From: Mariniblastus fucicola
Lineage (GTDB): Bacteria; Planctomycetota; Planctomycetia; Pirellulales; Pirellulaceae
DNA length: 64,000 bases
Direction of reading: 5' to 3'
NCBI RefSeq assembly: GCF_008087665.1
Contig: NZ_CP042912.1
Coordinates: forward strand, 1,426,001 to 1,490,000
Part shown: one piece after another, positions 53,949-62,540 of the stretch
How the letters are laid out: the number at the start of each line of letters is the position of its first letter
Numbering within the stretch: the first letter of the stretch is position 1
The notes under the pieces: model-generated
Told to the model about the DNA's origin: nothing
Database searches by the model: none
The model's input: only the letters and a program-made list of their open reading frames with translations
Made by a program: the position numbers and the translations under genes

Positions 53949-55994
53949 ATGATTGTCTCCTGGGAATGGCTGAGCCAATACGTTGATCTGAAAATGAGTC
54001 ACGACGAACTGGTCGATCGGTTGACCATGTCAGGGCTCAACCATGAAGGCACCGAAGATGTTGATGGCGATAAAGCGATTGACCTTGAGGTCACCAGCAA
54101 CCGTCCTGATTGTCTCGGGCATCTTGGCGTGGCACGAGAGATCAGCGTGCTGTTTGAGTTACCTCTGAACACTCCCGATCCGCAACCGGCAGTCACGGAC
54201 CGCAGCGCGGCGGACTATTGCCAGGTCGAAATCCAGTCGCCGCATTGCTATCGCTACACTGCGCGTTTGATCCACGGCGCGAAGATCGGCCCGAGTCCGG
54301 ATTGGATGCAGAAACGACTCAAGGCGGTCGGTTGCGAATCGATCAACAACGTTGTCGACTGTACGAACTACGTGATGTTCGAGTGCGGTCAGCCTTTACA
54401 CGCGTTCGACTTCGAAAAAATCAAGGATGGCAAGATCATCGTTCGCAATGCTGGTGACAAGGAAGAGTTCCCTGCGATCGATCACAAAACGTACAAGCTG
54501 GATGAGCAGATGTGCGTCATCGCCGATGCAGACAATGCTCTGGCACTCGGCGGCGTGATGGGAGGAGTCGATTCTGAGATCTCGGATGCGACGACTGAAA
54601 TTCTGGTCGAGGCGGCTTACTTCAATCAGCTTTCCGTTCGCCGCACCGCGCGGTCGTTGAACTTGCAGAGTCCGTCTTCTTTCCGCTTCGAACGCGACGT
54701 TGATTCAGCGCAGCTTGACTGGGCCAGTCGACGTTGCTGTGAACTGATCCTCGAAACGGCCGGCGGCGTGCTGCTCGAAGGCGTCGTCGATGTCGGCGAT
54801 CGGCCCAAGACGCCTCCGACGATTACGCTGCGACTATCGCAACTCAAACGCGTGCTCGGCATCGAAATCCCGGCTGATTTCTCCGCGAAAGTTTTGGCCG
54901 AACTCGGTATGGAGGTCAAAGAATCGGACCGCGAGCAAGTGACCGTTGTTGCTCCGTCGTGGCGCAACGATTTGACTCGAGAAGTCGACCTCGTCGAAGA
55001 AGTTGGACGCATCTATGGCTTCGAAAACGTTCCTGATGACGCGGCAGTCCCAATGGCGGCGTCGTTCAAACAGAAAACGGATCGCGTGCTGGACAAAGTT
55101 CGCGACGTGCTGACCGCCGGTGGATTCAACGAGGCACTTTGCCCCAGCCTGATTCCTGGCAAGTGGTCGGATTCGTTCAGCCCGTGGACGGATCAGCCGG
55201 CGATTCGAAGTAGCCAACCGATGCTGGGCGTGTTGGAGAAAGCCAGTCAGAACATCGGTACGGTAAATTTGCTTCGTCGCTCTTTGGTGCCAAGTCTTTT
55301 GGAAGCGCGTCGCATCAATGAAGCCCGTTCAAACCAGGACATTGATCTTTTCGAAACGGCCAAGGTTTATCTTCCCGTCGCCGGAGAGCCGATTCCTTAC
55401 CAGCCGACAATGTTGGCGATTGTGACAGGCAAGGACTATTACACGCTTAAAGGGATGGTCGAAGCGATCGTTCGTCGCGTCGATCCGATGCAAAGTGTTT
55501 CGGTCAGCAAGTGTGAGCTGGATTTATTTGACGTGAGTCGTCGCGGAACGCTGGAAGTTGCCGGCAAGCGACTTGGCTTCCTCGGTGAAGTCTCGAAGTC
55601 GGGCCGAAAACTGTACGGTCTGCGAAGCGGCGCCACAGTTGCCGAAATCGATTTGGCTGTGCTGGAGGAGCTTGCGATTCTGATTCCGCAGCATGAGGAC
55701 CAGAGCCCGTTCCCTCCGATGGCTCGCGATTTCAACTTCATCGTCGAGGACAGCGTTCACTGGCTGGATCTCGAGGGCACTGTTCGAGAAGCCGGCGGGG
55801 AGTTGGTGGAATCGATTCTGTACCGGGAAACGTTCCGCGATCCGAAGAAGGATGGCGAGGCGAAAAAGCGACTGTTGCTTTCGGTCGTGTTGCGATCCAA
55901 AGATTCGACGCTGACTGGCGAGCAGGCTGACGATGTTTGCAACCGGATTATCTCAAGCTGCGGCGAGAAACATTCGGCCACGCTGGTGAGTTAG
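53949..55994 (+). CDS. pheT: Phenylalanyl-tRNA synthetase beta subunit, short form
   Basis: A 681-residue PheT from the ATG at 53949; the frame is open upstream to 53895 but the conserved start MIVSWEWLSQYVDL is here. The N-terminus passes directly from MSGLNHEGTEDV to IDLEVTSNRPDCLGH, so the EMAP-II-type tRNA-binding insert of about 110 residues found in E. coli PheT is missing. The B3/B4 editing region (NNVVDCTNYVMFECGQPLHAFD), B5, and the C-terminal anticodon-binding domain (ESILYRETFRDPKK) are present. It is about 110 residues shorter than the common form; the tRNA-binding insert is dispensable in some enzymes. Confidence 0.95.
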   Translation: MIVSWEWLSQYVDLKMSHDELVDRLTMSGLNHEGTEDVDGDKAIDLEVTSNRPDCLGHLGVAREISVLFELPLNTPDPQPAVTDRSAADYCQVEIQSPHCYRYTARLIHGAKIGPSPDWMQKRLKAVGCESINNVVDCTNYVMFECGQPLHAFDFEKIKDGKIIVRNAGDKEEFPAIDHKTYKLDEQMCVIADADNALALGGVMGGVDSEISDATTEILVEAAYFNQLSVRRTARSLNLQSPSSFRFERDVDSAQLDWASRRCCELILETAGGVLLEGVVDVGDRPKTPPTITLRLSQLKRVLGIEIPADFSAKVLAELGMEVKESDREQVTVVAPSWRNDLTREVDLVEEVGRIYGFENVPDDAAVPMAASFKQKTDRVLDKVRDVLTAGGFNEALCPSLIPGKWSDSFSPWTDQPAIRSSQPMLGVLEKASQNIGTVNLLRRSLVPSLLEARRINEARSNQDIDLFETAKVYLPVAGEPIPYQPTMLAIVTGKDYYTLKGMVEAIVRRVDPMQSVSVSKCELDLFDVSRRGTLEVAGKRLGFLGEVSKSGRKLYGLRSGATVAEIDLAVLEELAILIPQHEDQSPFPPMARDFNFIVEDSVHWLDLEGTVREAGGELVESILYRETFRDPKKDGEAKKRLLLSVVLRSKDSTLTGEQADDVCNRIISSCGEKHSATLVS

Positions 55995-56046
55995 CGGTTC
56001 GTCAAAGCCAGCCCGACCATTCCGTGAGCCACACACCACGCGGTTG

Positions 56047-56104
56047 CTTGCGAATGGCTCTATTGCGTGGCACTATTGCGAATGACTTTACTGCGGATGC
56101 TTTC
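56047..56104. repeat. Degenerate 13-15 bp tandem repeats in a convergent spacer
   Basis: Four units related to ATTGCGAATGACTTT lie at 56047-56061, 56062-56074, 56075-56089 and 56090-56104, between the pheT stop and the convergent gene. They are diverged. Confidence 0.45.
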
Positions 56105-56125
56105 GCGAACTTGGGCCTGCACCCA

Positions 56126-56584
56126 TCAGGCCAGTTCAGGTTGCAGTTGCTCGCTCAGCGAATCGGAAAATGAATCGTTGAACGAGCCGTTCATTGGCAA
56201 GTCCATGTCCTTTTTCAGGTATAGCTCGTTGGTGTGATTCATGCATCGTGGCCAGATGTGGAACCGTCCCGAGGACGATTTGATTTGCCAATCGCCGCGG
56301 ATGCCATCTTCAGACAGCTTGCCCGAGTACATCACGCGATGCAAACCAAGATACTGTTTGATCCATGAGCAGAGACCGGTGTCGAGGTCATAACTGCCGG
56401 TCGCTACCCATGGGCCAACGTAATCCGTGCCTTCGCCCTGGATTCGTCCATTGGCAAATTCAAGATACATGCTCATCCATCCGCGGCCGCTGCGGTGAGC
56501 TTCAAGATAGAAACCATTCCATTCGCCGGTCGGCAGACGGCTGTCGGTTTCCTGATCATTTTTTCGGTTTGAGTTTGATGACAT
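56126..56584 (-). CDS. Conserved-looking hypothetical protein
   Basis: A 152-residue protein from the ATG at 56584 with no signal peptide and no domain I recognise. It is rich in aromatic residues and glycine (WNGFYLEAHRSGRGWMSMYL, TDYVGPWVATGSYDLDTG), which suggests a small beta-barrel or beta-sandwich. The last 20 residues are Asp/Ser/Asn-rich. The gene converges with pheT and is separated from the DUF6702 gene by 151 bp. Confidence 0.55.
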   Translation of the reverse strand: MSSNSNRKNDQETDSRLPTGEWNGFYLEAHRSGRGWMSMYLEFANGRIQGEGTDYVGPWVATGSYDLDTGLCSWIKQYLGLHRVMYSGKLSEDGIRGDWQIKSSSGRFHIWPRCMNHTNELYLKKDMDLPMNGSFNDSFSDSLSEQLQPELA

Positions 56585-56735
56585 GGCAGTGCAAATCGAT
56601 AGCGCAGTGAAAACTTAACGCCGCAATTAATGCACTGCCTTCGCAAACAGGCAATAGAAGCAGAAGTAACAGCTCGAAACACCGGAAAACGCCGATGTTT
56701 CGAGCCATTGGGCCGCTGGACACGTTCGTGCAACG

Positions 56736-57305
56736 CTATTCGTTATCGCTGCGCTTTGCCGTTGCTTTCCGCTCGCGAGACCACTCTGCGGAAATCTGGT
56801 TGGCTGAAAGAGTCAACGATTCCATCGCTTTGCCGTGCCGAATTTGCACCTGATTCAATTGATCATCATTAAGCTCAAAAAACATTCGATTTTCAATGGA
56901 CCAGTCTGTCGCCGAAGTCTTTGCATCGACTTCAAAGTACAGCCATCCCTGTTTGATCTCCAGTTCGGATCCAACCCAGCGGATTTTTGCAGCAACAGAT
57001 TGCTCCTGTTCGTCGCCTGTCTGAGGGAAGAAACGAAATGTCTTCGCCACGTAGCGGTTAAACAATTCATCGCGGCTGGATTCAGATTCAGCATCAATGT
57101 CGATTGTCCGCTTCTCCATTTTCGACACAGCCAGCACAAGGTCTTCGGGCCAGACGCAGAGCGACACTTCAAAAGTCTGTCGCTTCGCGTTGTACTCGAT
57201 CTCAGCTCGCGAGACATGAAACGGGTGCGAGGCAATCGCCACATTGCTCGTAAAAACGAGCGTGGCAATCAGCAAGGCCGCCAATGTGTTAGCACGAATC
57301 ATCAT
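56736..57305 (-). CDS. Secreted DUF6702-type protein
   Basis: A 189-residue protein with a signal peptide (LAALLIATLVFTSNVAIA) followed by SHPFHVSRAEIEYNAKRQTFEVSLCVWPEDL. The opening HPFHVS and strand pattern are typical of DUF6702, a family often encoded beside M1 peptidases. Its ATG overlaps the stop of the M1 gene (ATGA at 57302-57305), so it is translated from the same transcript. A role in folding, localisation or regulation of the peptidase is likely by context. Confidence 0.78.
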   Translation of the reverse strand: MMIRANTLAALLIATLVFTSNVAIASHPFHVSRAEIEYNAKRQTFEVSLCVWPEDLVLAVSKMEKRTIDIDAESESSRDELFNRYVAKTFRFFPQTGDEQEQSVAAKIRWVGSELEIKQGWLYFEVDAKTSATDWSIENRMFFELNDDQLNQVQIRHGKAMESLTLSANQISAEWSRERKATAKRSDNE

Positions 57306-59734
57306 TCGTCCTCGCTTTCGTTTTCTTCCTCTTCTTCTTCATCCTCAGATGCTTCTTTCGACTTCTCATCAGCCTTCTTATTGGCCGCGTTTGCCTTTTG
57401 CATCTCGTTGCTGCGACTTCTCGAATCCTTGAAGAGTTCGAAACGCGACTTTACGATCTGCGGCGGGAAATAGTTGTTCGACAAATCGACATCTGCGGTT
57501 TCCAACTGCGGATCCAACGTAACTTTCGCGATTGGCTTTTCCGTGATCACCATTCGTGTCACCTTTTCGTTGTCACGTGTCCAGATTTCAGCCGGCACGT
57601 GAAAACGTTGCTTGCTGCCATCTTCGAACTCTGCGTCGAAGATGATAGGCATGACCAAACCGCCTACGTTGGCAAAGTCGATGAGGTAGAAGTGACGTTT
57701 GTCCTCCAGCAATTTTTTCTGTTCGTCGTCCAGGCTTTCAATAAATCTCTCGTATGACTCGCGGTCCGCATCCGTCACGTCCAACGGGTCGAACTCATTG
57801 TAGAAATCATTCAGCTCTGGATACTCATCAGCCCGCTTGGTCAACTCTTTGTTCCGTTGCTTCGAAAGCGTCTCGGGTTCATTGTCCCGTTGTTCTCTCT
57901 TAAGCCCTTTCTCAATTTCCGGATCACCAGTGCTGACGTTGAGTTGGCGAACTCCGGTTACGGCGATATCAACATGATCGGTCGAGTAAAACCAGCCTCG
58001 CCAGAACCAGTCCAAATCGACCCCGGAGGCATCCTCCATAGAGCGGAAAAAGTCAGCCGGCATTGGACGCTTGAACTTCCAACGTTGAGCGTACTCTTTG
58101 AAGGCGAAATCAAACAGTTCCCGGCCGAGAATCGTCTCGCGAAGAATGTTCAGTGCCGTCGCCGGTTTGGAATATCCATTTGGGCCAAACTGTAGAATCG
58201 ATTCCGAGTTCGTCATGATCGGAACCTGATTGTTGCTCCTCATATAGCTGACGATGTCGTTCGGTTCGCCTCGTCGCGACGGATAGTTTTCTTCCCACTC
58301 CTGTTCCGCCAAATATTGCAGAAAAGTGTTCAGTCCTTCATCCATCCAGGTCCACTGTCGTTCATCGCTGTTCACGATCATCGGAAAGTAGTTGTGGCCG
58401 ACTTCGTGGATGATGACCGAAATCAAACCGTACTTGGTTCGAGCCGAGTACGTGCCATCTTTTTCCGGACGGGGACCGTTGAAGCATATCATTGGATACT
58501 CCATGCCGCCGACGGGACCGTTGACCGAGATTGCAACCGGATACGGATAGTCGAAAGTGTAGCGCGAATAAACGTTTAGTGTATGGATGATCGAATGAGT
58601 CGAATACTTGCTCCAGAGCGGTTCGCCTTCGTTTGGATAGTACGACATCGCCATCACAGGTTTGTCGCCAAGATTGTGCTGCATCGCATCCCAGATGAAC
58701 TTTCGCGACGACGCCCACGCGAAATCGCGCACCTGATCCGCTTTAAAGATCCATGTTTTCGTTTCTTCTGACTTGCTCGATTCGTTTGCCCGGGCTTCTT
58801 CCGGAGTCACGATGAACATCGGCTTTTCGGTGCTTTCAGCTTCCTTCAGTCGCTCTCGCTGTTCGTCAGTCAAGACTTCGTCCGGGTTAAGCAGCACACC
58901 TGTCGAAGCGACAATATGGTCTGCCGGTGATGTGATCCGCACCACATAGTCGCCTAGTTCCAGAGTGAACTCGCCCGAACCCAAAAACTGCTTGTGCTGC
59001 CAACCCGTCGTGTCGGTGTATGCACAGAGTCGCGGAAACCATTGGGCGACTTCGTAGATGTAATTTCCATCTTCCTCAAAAAGTTCACAGCCCGCGCGGC
59101 CGCGAATAAGTTTGCTGTTGTTGAGCTCATAATTCCAATCGACCTGGAACTCAAACGTCTCGCCATTGGATAGCGGAGCAGGCAGGTCGACTCGCATCAT
59201 CGTGTCGACGATCGTATGTTTCAGTTCTTTGTTCGCCTGGACGTCTTTGCACGTTGTGATGTTGAATCCACCGTCAAAAACTTCCTTCGCCATCAGGCTT
59301 TGCATCGTCCCCATCGGAATCCGATCGAAGCTCAGCGTGCCACGGCCAAATCGAGTCGCGGCGCGGCCCCGGTTCGCAGCAGAATCGGGTCGGAAAATGT
59401 TTCCGTCCAGTTGCAGCCAGAGATACTTGAGTTTGTCCGGGCTGTTGTTCGTGTAGCTGATCTTTTCGGATCCGCTCAACGTCTGGTCGTTGTCGTTGAG
59501 CGAGATCGAAATTTCGTAGTCTACTTTCTGTTGCCAGTACGCGTGTCCCGGAGCACCGGAGGCCGTTCGGAACGTTCCCGGAGTCGGTAGAATCTCCTCC
59601 AGTTGTCGGAACTTGTCCTGCTGGTTGAACTTGCCGTTGTCGCGGCGGTTCGATTGAGCTGAAGAGTCAGCGGATAGAAATGAGAGTGCGATCGAGAGCG
59701 GGAGTAGTACCGCCAGCAGAGCTCTGAATTTCAT
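57302..59734 (-). CDS. Secreted M1-family zinc aminopeptidase
   Basis: An 810-residue peptidase beginning with a signal peptide (ALLAVLLPLSIALSFLSADSSAQ). The gluzincin motif is HEVGH (His443, Glu444, His447) with the third ligand Glu466 in WMDEGLN, the classic HExxH-18-E spacing; GGMEYPM corresponds to the GxMEN substrate motif. The N-terminal beta domain precedes the catalytic region. The C-terminus ends in a long charged tail, Lys-rich then Glu/Asp-rich (SEDEEEEEENES), which is unusual for the family. It probably removes N-terminal residues from peptides outside the cytoplasm. The gene is followed by the coupled DUF6702 gene. Confidence 0.93.
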   Translation of the reverse strand: MKFRALLAVLLPLSIALSFLSADSSAQSNRRDNGKFNQQDKFRQLEEILPTPGTFRTASGAPGHAYWQQKVDYEISISLNDNDQTLSGSEKISYTNNSPDKLKYLWLQLDGNIFRPDSAANRGRAATRFGRGTLSFDRIPMGTMQSLMAKEVFDGGFNITTCKDVQANKELKHTIVDTMMRVDLPAPLSNGETFEFQVDWNYELNNSKLIRGRAGCELFEEDGNYIYEVAQWFPRLCAYTDTTGWQHKQFLGSGEFTLELGDYVVRITSPADHIVASTGVLLNPDEVLTDEQRERLKEAESTEKPMFIVTPEEARANESSKSEETKTWIFKADQVRDFAWASSRKFIWDAMQHNLGDKPVMAMSYYPNEGEPLWSKYSTHSIIHTLNVYSRYTFDYPYPVAISVNGPVGGMEYPMICFNGPRPEKDGTYSARTKYGLISVIIHEVGHNYFPMIVNSDERQWTWMDEGLNTFLQYLAEQEWEENYPSRRGEPNDIVSYMRSNNQVPIMTNSESILQFGPNGYSKPATALNILRETILGRELFDFAFKEYAQRWKFKRPMPADFFRSMEDASGVDLDWFWRGWFYSTDHVDIAVTGVRQLNVSTGDPEIEKGLKREQRDNEPETLSKQRNKELTKRADEYPELNDFYNEFDPLDVTDADRESYERFIESLDDEQKKLLEDKRHFYLIDFANVGGLVMPIIFDAEFEDGSKQRFHVPAEIWTRDNEKVTRMVITEKPIAKVTLDPQLETADVDLSNNYFPPQIVKSRFELFKDSRSRSNEMQKANAANKKADEKSKEASEDEEEEEENESEDE

Positions 59735-59784
59735 TGTTTATCTGTTCCGGGTCGAAGTTGTGTAATGGGAAACTCAGTCCCAGT

Positions 59785-61062
59785 TTACTTCAACTTTCCG
59801 GGCAAGGTGAGAACAAATGTGGCTCCTTTGCCAAGCCCTTCGCTCTTGACAGCGAGCGAACCTCCGAGCTCACGAGCCGAATTGGCGCAGCTATGCAAAC
59901 CGAAACCTTTTCCCTTATCGCGGGTTGTGAAGCCATAAGTGAAGAGCTTAAGGATGTTTTCTTTTGCAATGCCGATTCCGTTGTCCGAGACGCGAATCGA
60001 AAAACGATCCTGCCCGATGTTCGAAGCCGAAATCATGATCTGTTTGGGGAGAGATTCTGACTCCAGGCAAGCGTGTTTTGCATTACGAATCAGATTGACA
60101 ATGATTTGCAGAATCTGATGTTTGTCGGTTTCTACAAGCAAGCCTTCGTCGAAATCACGGACAACGCGGATGTTGTGGTTTTCCAGAGAACTACTGCTCA
60201 TCGTAATCGCGTCGGAGATAAGCTTCGAAAGGTCGACTCGTTCGATGACTTTGGAAGCGGTTGCGTAATCCTGTTGTTGAGCGACGATGGTGCTGATGTG
60301 ATCAAGGTGGCGGCGACAGTTCGCCAGTTCTGCTCGAACCTTGGACTGTTCGGCTTCAAAACTTTTCGTCAGTTGGCGGAGAAATTCAGGGATATGGCTG
60401 CCGCGGCTTTCTGGTGCAAAGAAATCCTCGTCGGTTCCGTGTTGCTCAATCAAGTCAGCGACCCGTTCGATTTTGTCGAATGCAAAGCCCTCGCAAAGAT
60501 CACCTGAATGAGACACCGAAATCTTTACACTGGTCAGGACGTTACCGACGTTGTGCAGAACATTGGTCGCAATCTCGGCCATCCCGGCCCGCCGCGACGC
60601 GTCGACCAGTTTTTGATTGGATTTGTGAAGCTCCAACTCCATCTCACGCTGGGCGGTGATATCGCGGCTGATTCCGAAAGTGCCAATGATCTTGCCTTCG
60701 ACATCGAATAGCGGAAGCTTTGACGAGGAAACCCACGCGGTCTTGCCGTCTCGCAGCTCAGTCTGGACGACGCCAAAGATGGGTTTGCCAGTCCGAATAA
60801 TTTCCTGTTCGTCGGCAAAGAACTTCTCGGCGCACTCTCGATCAAAGAAATCGAAGTCCGATTTTCCGACGATGGATTCATCCGAACTACCTGTGAATCG
60901 CACTGTCATCGAGTCGCTGCACAGCGTGATCACCGAATTCAGATCCTTGAAGTAAATCAGGTCCTCGGTCCTTTGCAGCAAGTTACGGATTCTAATGTCG
61001 ACGTCCTCAAGACGCGACGACGATGCCTGCCCTGTTGGACGATTGGCTGATTGAGTTTGCAT
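59785..61062 (-). CDS. PAS-domain sensor histidine kinase
   Basis: A 425-residue soluble kinase with no membrane helix. A PAS domain fills about residues 25-145 (DLIYFKDLNSVITLCSDS through GTFGISRDITAQRE), followed by a short helix and an H-box NVLHNVGNVLTSV with His170, a variant found in one PAS-kinase subgroup. The HATPase has NLIRNAKHA, SDNGIGIAKENI and GKGFGLHSCA. It probably senses a cytoplasmic cue through the PAS domain. It follows the HD-GYP response regulator by 17 bp, so they are one operon and likely partners. Confidence 0.9.
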   Translation of the reverse strand: MQTQSANRPTGQASSSRLEDVDIRIRNLLQRTEDLIYFKDLNSVITLCSDSMTVRFTGSSDESIVGKSDFDFFDRECAEKFFADEQEIIRTGKPIFGVVQTELRDGKTAWVSSSKLPLFDVEGKIIGTFGISRDITAQREMELELHKSNQKLVDASRRAGMAEIATNVLHNVGNVLTSVKISVSHSGDLCEGFAFDKIERVADLIEQHGTDEDFFAPESRGSHIPEFLRQLTKSFEAEQSKVRAELANCRRHLDHISTIVAQQQDYATASKVIERVDLSKLISDAITMSSSSLENHNIRVVRDFDEGLLVETDKHQILQIIVNLIRNAKHACLESESLPKQIMISASNIGQDRFSIRVSDNGIGIAKENILKLFTYGFTTRDKGKGFGLHSCANSARELGGSLAVKSEGLGKGATFVLTLPGKLK

Positions 61063-61079
61063 CGCTCGAATCTCCGTGA

Positions 61080-62303
61080 TCAGGATGAGACCGTTTCTAC
61101 CGCAGGCTTGTTTTTGGATTGATTCTCCAGGGCCATTTCCAGGAATCGATCCCAGCAGTACAGAAATGCATCGACAATCGCCGGGTCAAAATGATTGCCC
61201 CGTTCCGATTCGATAATTTCTTTGGCTTTGAATGGGCACATCGCGCGTTTGTAAACTCGTTCCGAAGTAAGCGCATCAAACACGTCCGCTACGGCAACGA
61301 TTCGTGCAGACAGTGGAATGTTCTGCCCTTTCAGTTGCTCCGGATAGCCACTGCCGTCAAATTTTTCATGATGGTAGCGAGCGATTTCGGCAGCCGTTGA
61401 AAGGAAGTCGCAGTACTCCGAGCGGTTCGCTGCATCATCAAGTGCGTCTGCGCCGATGGCAGCGTGCGTTTTCATTATCTCGAACTCTTCGGCCGTCAAT
61501 CGTCCCGGTTTAAGCAGCACATTGTCAGGGATGCCAACTTTACCGATGTCATGCAGAATGCTTGAACGGGATACATAGTCGATATAAGTCGGCGACAGGA
61601 CGTCCGTATATGGACCGGACTCGAAAAGTCGCTCTGCGAGTATTCGTGTGTAAAACTCGATACGCTCAAGATGCTCGCCCGTTTCCGGATCACGCGACTC
61701 CGCCAGTCTTGCCAGAGACGTGAACACCAGATCTTGCGTCGATTCAATTTGCCGAGTCCTCCGTTCAATGATGGCTTCGGAAAGCAACTGGCTGCGGTTT
61801 GACTGTCGATTTAAATGCCAACGTGAAACTTGCGATGCCACGATCTGACGAAGCTCAAATGGCTCAAACGGCTTTTTCAAAATCAGAAGCTGGTCGGAAC
61901 GTGGCAGTCGATCAGAGATCTCTTCCCACCCGTAATCCGAGTACGCGGTGCAAAGTACGATCGGCAGGTCGGGGGCGATTTCCCAAATGCGTTGCGCAGT
62001 TTCGACTCCGTCCCACCCCGGTGGCATGCGAACATCGATCAAAGCCACCGAATAAGGCCGGCCTGACTCCGATGCTTCCGCGACCATCTGAAGCCCATTC
62101 TGGCCCTGGAACGCTGAATCGATCGTGTAGGTGAATCGTTCTTTCGGCGCTGCAGCGGAGTCTTCACCGAACAGCAACGCCTCAGTTTCACGCAATCCAT
62201 CGTGGCTTTTGCGCGGGATCAGAACTTTCTTGTAGTCCTCATGGATCGACGGATTGTCATCAATCGCGAGTATGCGCCATCGTCGGGAGGTTGGAATGTT
62301 CAT
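61080..62303 (-). CDS. Response regulator with HD-GYP output domain
   Basis: A 407-residue protein from the ATG at 62303, which lies immediately before the receiver start (RRWRILAIDDNPSIHEDYKK); an earlier in-frame start at 62462 adds only an unlikely extension. The receiver has the phosphoacceptor Asp in ALIDVRMPP and a KKPF lysine region. The output domain shows HD-GYP motifs: SSILHDIGKVGIPD, YHHEKFDGSGYPEQLKG and DVFDALTSER. HD-GYP domains hydrolyse cyclic di-GMP to pGpG or GMP; the core residues look intact. It is cotranscribed with the PAS kinase, forming a predicted two-component c-di-GMP module. Confidence 0.92.
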   Translation of the reverse strand: MNIPTSRRWRILAIDDNPSIHEDYKKVLIPRKSHDGLRETEALLFGEDSAAAPKERFTYTIDSAFQGQNGLQMVAEASESGRPYSVALIDVRMPPGWDGVETAQRIWEIAPDLPIVLCTAYSDYGWEEISDRLPRSDQLLILKKPFEPFELRQIVASQVSRWHLNRQSNRSQLLSEAIIERRTRQIESTQDLVFTSLARLAESRDPETGEHLERIEFYTRILAERLFESGPYTDVLSPTYIDYVSRSSILHDIGKVGIPDNVLLKPGRLTAEEFEIMKTHAAIGADALDDAANRSEYCDFLSTAAEIARYHHEKFDGSGYPEQLKGQNIPLSARIVAVADVFDALTSERVYKRAMCPFKAKEIIESERGNHFDPAIVDAFLYCWDRFLEMALENQSKNKPAVETVSS

Positions 62304-62540
62304 GCCAGGCGAGCGGGTTTGTGATATGGAGAAAGAACGAATGCTGGAAACGGTCAGGGTGAGCGCGACGGCAACGCCCAAGTTTCTAATTCGAAACCGT
62401 TGGGCGTCGAGCCAACAGAAGGCTACGTTTTCCCGCGGGCACGCAGCCAGCTCAGTGGCCATTATTCCGGCAACCAGCGTGCGTAACTTCGGAATCTACC
62501 GGCCATGAGGAACAAGCAGCCTCGATGGCAGAAATTGGGG

